From assembly GCA_944990035.1 (NCBI GenBank), contig CALYLX010000113.1, forward strand, positions 496,001 to 560,000: a DNA stretch of 64,000 bases. The letters are read 5' to 3'. The stretch is from Clitopilus passeckerianus. Taxonomy: Eukaryota > Basidiomycota > Agaricomycetes > Agaricales > Entolomataceae. The position numbers and the translations under genes were made by a program. Within the stretch, counting starts at the first letter, position 1. Each line of letters opens with the position of its first letter. This document shows, piece after piece, positions 58,243 through 64,000 of the stretch. The notes under the pieces were generated by a model. That model saw nothing but the letters and a program-made list of their open reading frames with translations. It did no database searches and was not told the DNA's origin.

Positions 58243-59110
58243 ATCAGCGGAATGGCCCAGAGATCAAATCGAGTTGAATTTCGATATCTATTTCTTCGTC
58301 GTAACCTGGAAAGATCTCCTCCAGTGCAAATTTGCCCCACTCAGATTCAGGTCCTCTAACGTAGGTCATCTTGCGAGCCTCCCAGTACTCTGGCTGCCAT
58401 CCAGCTTTCCCCCAGCCAAGTATTGCTGTAATACGAATGTCGTCTTCGCCAGGCCCAAGCTTCACGAGCACGTTGCCTGGATGTAGGTCACCGTGCGTGA
58501 AGCGGATGCGGTGGGTGCTAATCATCCTGCGACGGAGAGCTTTAAGTTCGCTAGCTGTCTTTGGACTTATGTCTGCAAAGAACTCAAAGGTCGATATACG
58601 CCAGTTGTTGTACGACTCTTCGTCCGGAAATGGACCAAAGCTTGCCTTGGAGGTCCAGGTGGGGTCGAAGCTTAAGCCGTGTTAAGCGGAACCAATCCAC
58701 CCTTCCGGAGGCGGTTGGCGGAGAGCGCGGAGCTCTTGAACATATCCTTCAATTGAATTTAAGACAGTTTTCTTCTGTGTAGGCGTCAGGAAACACCACT
58801 TCTTCCACAGCACCTCGCCCATTATGACTGGCATGCGTCCTTTACTGTTCGGTCGCACATCCCAGACGCGTGGAACAGGAATTGTTGTATTCTGGTGAAC
58901 GAATTATAGCGTATTTGCCTCTATCTGAGCGAGCTTAGGCCTGCCAGTTTTTACAACATAACCAGTCTCTAAAAGTTGGACCTTGCTCGAAAATTTGACC
59001 GGCTGACGCAGAAATAATGGGAGAAGCAGTCTGCGTAGGCGTTACCCTAGAAAGAACCAAAGTCTTAGAACGGTATCGAGGAACATTTGCGTTCAATTCT
59101 GCCAATTGTT
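58243..59110 (-). pseudogene. APH-family pseudogene, almost full length
   Basis: Similarity to the gene at 56109 runs nearly end to end, from a region matching KVQLLESGYVVKTG through IPVPRVWDVRPN and EGYVQELRAL to the C-terminus. Several stops and frame shifts break the first two thirds. The last 93 codons are open with HGDLHPGNVLV intact, but the metal-binding DWEQAG has become GWGKAG. Confidence 0.8.
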
Positions 59111-60163
59111 GGTCAACGAACAAGCAAGTTGAGGAGGAGAGTCAGGTCCGGCGGGAAGGACCGATATCCGAAAATTAACATCGATCGGGCTCGCGTGACA
59201 TGGCCCGTGCACGGCCTGGGTATATAAAGCTCACCTCCTTCAACTTTTGATCCCCATCTCTTGTGCTCGGGCATGTACTGTCGCCAGTGAGGTCTTTACC
59301 GAGGCACAGTCTTTTGCTGATTGCAAATTACACATCCGAACTCGTCTGATAGCTTAGGCTTTCAGCAATTTTTGGCAAACGTTCACGTTTTGTGATATTT
59401 CTCTAGCCAAATCGCCTTTGTGTGTTTGTCCCGTAAATAGATTTGTTCAATCGGAATTTTGCTTGTTAAAACATATTCCCACATGTGGTTCGTGAGTGCA
59501 TCTGCGCGGGTTTTCATCTGTGCCTTCGCCTTCCAGATATCCACGACGGGTCCAAACCCGCCTTTTCCGCATGTTGTCGCTGAAACTGTGTTGTTGGCCG
59601 TTCGCGACCTATTGAATTGTAGTCTTGAGACTTCAAATGCGAATTTTTGCTGCTTGTTTCGCAGCAAACACTCGGTCCCGTCGGGTTTTCGATTCATCCC
59701 GGAAAACACGGCAAAGGTAGATCATTCAACTGGATCAACAGACCCCTTAACAAACGACGACCAGCATGTGCAGCACAGCGTCGCCGTCGCCAACATTTCG
59801 CCATAATTGACAACCCGAAGCCACGGGAGTCCGCCAATTGTGCACCCGAACTCCCTGAAGTTGTTGAAGTGAGTCCACGGCTTTTGTTGACATATCAGAT
59901 CCTTCAATTTCCTCCCACAGATTGTGAGCCTACGGACAGGGCCGCGTACCCTCTCCTACTCACGAAGGGGCTATCACACGTTATGGAGCGAATAGAACAT
60001 TCCCATCTTCAAACGGGCGTGGATGCGGGCGTGAATCCCATGGCTGTTCGTAATCGGCTCCTTGTCATGTCCTTTGAAATTCCAAGAACGATATAAGACC
60101 GGTCGAGCCAGACCTTTCGCCCAGAAAGACCCCAGGACGAAGTAGCAACCGCGGGCAGCCAAG
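59111..60163. promoter_or_regulatory. Intergenic region with a strong TATA box at 59221
   Basis: TATATAAAG at 59221-59229 is the best TATA box in this part, but it lies about 940 bp before the O-methyltransferase ATG. No convincing coding exon follows it: a 149-codon plus-strand frame ends at 60096 and a minus-strand frame (59709-59383) contains a GKGGFG stretch that only faintly recalls a kinase loop. Either there is a long leader or an unrecognised gene. Confidence 0.4.
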
Positions 60164-62201
60164 ATGACCACTTTACTCCAAGAAAACTCCATCTTTCACC
60201 TCGGCCAGCTGATCTCTAAGTCGCTCTCCACTCTTCAAGATGAGTGCGCGTCGAGGAATCTATCTCTGCCAGACTTGGACTCTACTGCAGCTCTCGCAGG
60301 CGGGAATGAAGGCTTCTATTCTGATCCCGCTGCTGCCCATGCCACGAAAGTTGTCGCCTCAGCTTGTCTACAGCTCGCTGCATCCTTGATGCCAGCAAAT
60401 GAATACACTTTTTCTGTCGCTGTCGGGGTGAGTATTCAGTTACAGGATCTAGACCTATCAAGCCGTTAATTAACCCTACGATCCGCTTTTGTTTAGGACT
60501 ATAGATCCGCAGCCTTGCGTGTCTGTTTAGAAGCGAACGTTACCGAGATCCTGCGTGAGGCTGGCCACGAGGTTCGTTCCATCCTCTTTGAGTATGGCTG
60601 CCTGAGAAACTAAACATCAGGGTAGGGCCTGCATGTGCAAGAGATATCGAAAAGATCTGGAATCGAAGCGAACAAACTAGGCACGTAGGGTTTATTCTAT
60701 TGTATTGGCTAGATGGCATGCTAACCCATTCAATCCACTCAGGACGTCTATTGAGATATCTGTCAACGCATTACATTTACCGTGAGGTATCGCCCGACGT
60801 TTTCACGAATAACAAGAATTCGGCGGTATTGGATACGGGCAAGTCTCTGAAAGAAATCGTCGCCGAGTATGTTCCGATCCCTGGCTCTCATGTCAATCCC
60901 TCATTCTCATTTGTCTTCACAGACCTCAAAGGAAATACGATTCTACCTCTCTTCCTGCACTATGCAGCCATCAGTACGTGGACTCCTTACTTCGTTCTCT
61001 CCGATCTGATCTAGAACGCTTCTTGCTTGTTCCAGCCTCGACATCTTGTCCAAGAGCAGCATCAGCCTCTCCGATGTTATCTCAGAGCCAGCCCCCACCG
61101 CCTGTTCCTACTGTCGCCCTGCCACTCACCATCGCAGGGGGTCGTCAACCTCCGTCTCTATGGCCAAAATGAAGCCTGCAATGCCTAAGACGGCGTTCGC
61201 TCGCGGCATGAAAACGGACCTCTCTTTCTGGCAGTTCATGGACCAATCAGAGAACCTGTTCAGGAGGAGAAAGTTTGGGTTCGCGATGAATGGCATGGCT
61301 GCTATCCAGCCTCCTGATGTCATCTTCAGAGGTAAGCCATATCGCCTATGGATGGATTATATGCTCATGAAAACTCCTAGCTTTTGATTGGGCTAGTCTG
61401 CCGGCAGAGAGCCTCGTAGTTGATGTCGGAGGAGGCATTGGAATTCCTGCCATGGGTATTGCACAGAGGTTTGAGAACCTGAACATCGTCGTTCAGGATC
61501 TGGAGAAGGCGGTAGAGGCTGGTGAACGGGTCAGTTTACCAAGAGGTTTTCAATCATCGAACTGAGGCTGACTTCCAATTGGTCTTTAGTTCTGGGGAGA
61601 GGAATACCCTCAAGCACTTGAATCTGGTAGGGTCCGCTTTGAAGGTTAGTATAGCTGTTTTTCCTGGACTCTATTAGCTTGACCTTGAGATCTTCATCCA
61701 GTTCAAGACTTCCGCCTTCCTCAACCATCTCGGATGACCGAGGCCTCCGTCTTCCTGCTCAAAAACGTGCTGCACAATTGGCAGACCACAGACATCATCA
61801 AGATCCTCACCAACCTTCGGCACGTGGCCAGCTCCGACACAAAGCTGGTCATCATCGACGGTGTAGTTCCTTACGCCTGTCAAACTCCAGCAGAAGCACC
61901 AGAGAATGTTCCTGGGTCTGAGGCAAAGGCAGCACCGGCACCGTTGCTATCGAATTATGGTGCGGTGGCAGACCAGTTCTACTGGCTGGATCTTACCGTG
62001 AGTGTGACACGCTTAGTGTTCGCCTCAATGCAGTTACTGATGAAACGTATGGTGCAGATGATGTACTTGTTCGATGGCCAAGAGCCTACGGTTCGTGTCC
62101 TGCAAGACGTATTGGCTACTTCGGGATGGAATTTAGTGAGCCTTCGCTCTGTGGACCCCCAACATAATTTCGTACAATCGGTGGAAGCAGTGCCGATGTG
62201 A
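60164..62201 (+). CDS. O-methyltransferase (SAM-dependent, plant/fungal class)
   Basis: Multi-exon. The N-terminal dimerisation region reads TVTE-like NVTEILREAGHEGLHVQEIS, then RLLRYLSTHYIYREVSPDVF. The SAM-binding motif is VVDVGGGIG, followed by NIVVQDLEK. FLLKNVLHNWQTTD supplies the expected catalytic-type histidine, followed by VIIDGVVPYAC. It ends VQSVEAVPM. It should methylate a hydroxyl of a small, likely aromatic molecule in the cytosol. One intron has a GC donor (GCACGT, after ANKL). One junction is a problem: the exon ending HYAAI (donor after 60973) and the following exon (LDILSKSSISL, acceptor at 61035) differ by one base in frame with canonical sites. This could be a sequencing error, an unusual splice site or a real lesion. 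Confidence 0.78.
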
Positions 62202-62798
62202 ACTGCAAACCTACAGGTTCGAATTCGTTTTCGTCTTCGTGTATATAATTTTGGTCCCGGGATATATGTCAACATACTGGATCCGGATCGTTGTATTTAG
62301 AATAGAGTTTGGGAAGTTTCAACCCACCAACGCTATCGATTGTATTGAAATTGACCCTGAATGGAACCACATGGACCATATTCAATGGCCATTAAAACCT
62401 TCCTTCGTCGCTCCTGCTGTAAGATAAAAATCTATTTTTACAATGGACACTGGCAAGAGACGACGATGACCAAGCCATTTCAGCAACCCAAACCCTGATC
62501 GCAATGGCATCCGACACTTTGCTTCAACGACCACCACGGACCTATGCACAATCACCACATCCTCATTATGCATCTCTCGGCTCTCTTTGCGCTGGGCTCT
62601 TGGCTGGCCTCGTTGATGAGTTAGCCTTCCCTGTCCGATGACAACGCTCACGTCCTGCTCACTCAGCCCAATGTTGGGTAGGACCACGTGCTAACCCTCT
62701 CGCAACATATTTAACCCCTCGTCGCAATCTCTCCATGTTATCGCACATAATCCCCCGTTATCTCGCCACATACAACGTCCACAAGAAAGTCCCAAGAA
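62202..62798 (+). promoter_or_regulatory. Intergenic region with promoter of the reductase
   Basis: CATATTTAACC near 62706 is TATA-like, about 90 bp before the ATG at 62799. No gene was recognised in between. Confidence 0.4.
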
Positions 62799-64000
62799 AT
62801 GCCTACCATCGCACCCGGCCAAAATCAAAAAGCCCTCGTCTCTGGAGCTAATGGGTACATCGCTGCGTGGGTTGTACGCGTTTTGCTCGAACGTGGATAT
62901 TCTGTTCGTGGAACTGTGAGGACGGAGGAGAAAGGGAAACATTTGAAGGAGATTTTCAAAGAGTATGGAGATAAGTTTGAGATCGCTATCGTCGAGGATA
63001 ACGTCAAGGTATGCATGCTTTGCGGCGAGGTCTAAGTTCGACTGATCCTGATCTCCCTAATTTGTTTTTAGGATGGTGCGTTCGACGAAGCTGTCAAGGG
63101 CGTAGATGCAATTGCACATACGGCATCGCCATTCTACACTGGTCCTAAGAGCGCAGACGGTATGCTCCCATCTTTTCGCCTGAATTTCCTTGCCAATCTG
63201 ACCACTCACCAGAACTTATACAACCCGCCGTCAAGGGCACCGTTGGCATCCTCGAAAGCGCACTGAAAAACGGCAGCCCGAACCTAAAACGAATCCTCGT
63301 CCTCGCATCCTGTGCCTCCGTTCTCGAACCAGGCAGCTCCAAAGTCTTCTCCGAAGAAGACTGGAACGAAGCTTCTATCAAAGCAGTCAAAGAACAGGGC
63401 GACAACGCCTCTGGTCTCGATATATATCGAGCTTCAAAGACTTTGGCTGAGAAGGGTACGCATATATCCACTTTTCCTCCCTCTTCACGATCTAACAATG
63501 CGCATCAGCCGCCTGGGAGTTCGTTCAAAAGAACAAGTCTTCTCTATCCTGGGACCTGACAGTCCTCAACCCGCCTTTCGTCTTCGGGCCTACCATCCAC
63601 GCCGTATCCTCCGCCACCTCGCTTAACACCTCCGCCAAGCAGTGGTACGACGTCGTCGTTTCTGGCTCTCTCTCCTCCAAGCCCGACGCACTTGTAACCC
63701 AGGGCTCAGCCTGGGTCGACGTTCGTGATTTGGCAGAGGCACATGCAAGGGCACTAGAGAAGGACGCAGCGGGTGGCGAGAGGATAATTGTCTCTGCAGG
63801 CTCGTTCGTCTGGCAGGAGTGGATTGATGTTGCTAGCAAGATCAAGGATATGCTGCCTAAAGGTGTTGGGAGTGGAACACCGAAGGATGTCAAGTATCCT
63901 ATCAGGTATAGCACAGAGAAGGAGAAGAGGATCCTGGGTATCAACTTCAAGACTAAGGAGGAATTGGCAAAGGATACTCTGGCTGATTACGAGTCAAGGG
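62799..64000 (+). CDS. Extended SDR ketoreductase (GRE2/dihydroflavonol-reductase-like), 3' end outside the window
   Basis: Four exons are visible: the start MPTIAPGQNQKALVSGANGY (nucleotide-binding GxxGY), an exon with DGAFDEAVKGVDAIAHTASP, one with LVLASCASVLEP and the catalytic YRASK, and a long last visible exon with LNPPFVFGPT and WVDVRDLAEAHARAL. This is the set of motifs of NADPH-dependent reductases that act on carbonyls such as aldehydes and small ketones. The frame is still open at 64000 (ending DTLADYES), a few codons short of the usual family length near 340. It lies 600 bp from the O-methyltransferase on the same strand and may belong to the same tailoring group. Confidence 0.88.

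Noticed and set aside
59383..59709. Minus-strand frame with GKGGFG, considered as a protein kinase relic
   Set aside because: Only one loop-like motif; no VAIK lysine, HRD or DFG segments were found nearby.
1..64000. CRISPR arrays, operons, ribosomal RNA or bacterial features
   Set aside because: No regularly spaced repeats, no rRNA-like stretch, and genes with introns throughout; the window is eukaryotic nuclear DNA.

Overview
This window reads as nuclear DNA of a filamentous basidiomycete, most likely an Agaricomycete. The genes are broken by many 50-65 bp introns with GT-AG or occasional GC-AG ends, coding density is moderate, and the families are typical of that group: clustered P450s, NRPS-like adenylating enzymes, expanded F-box proteins, a possible I66-type beta-trefoil inhibitor, and ICMT-family and O-methyltransferases. 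The species was not identified, and all calls come from reading the sequence without database searches.

Layout. (1) 1-6.1 kb: one minus-strand gene for a protein made only of two PH-CRIB modules, then a long stretch without a recognisable gene. (2) 6.1-22.8 kb: a duplicated, candidate biosynthetic region, all on the plus strand. A unit of upstream repeat, ICMT-family methyltransferase and P450 is present twice. The second copy lost almost all of the methyltransferase and took two transposon insertions, a 377 bp MITE-like element and a 1,181 bp hAT-type element with a BED finger. Two tandem NRPS-like adenylating enzymes follow. (3) 24.8-34.9 kb: housekeeping and signalling genes: a G-protein alpha subunit that seems to need a one-nucleotide exon, a secreted serine carboxypeptidase, divergent MED21 and RTF2, and a membrane-anchored short-chain dehydrogenase. 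(4) 35.1-45.6 kb: an F-box array in all stages of decay (two intact genes, two frameshifted copies, two relics) with a small possible beta-trefoil gene between them. (5) 46.1-55.2 kb: three related P450 genes and a P450 pseudogene. (6) 55.3-59.1 kb: a uncharacterised-protein plus phosphotransferase unit with decayed copies. (7) 60.2-64 kb: an O-methyltransferase and an extended SDR reductase cut by the window end.

How the parts may work together. The 6-23 kb block pairs membrane methylation, oxidation and carboxylate activation and looks like a natural-product locus that grew by duplication. The 46-64 kb block (P450s, O-methyltransferase, reductase) could be a second tailoring cluster. Products cannot be named from the sequence. 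Splice junctions for the P450s, adenylating enzymes, G-alpha, MED21, RTF2, SDR and F-box genes were inferred by joining reading frames between paralogs or against remembered family motifs, and have not been tested with transcripts.
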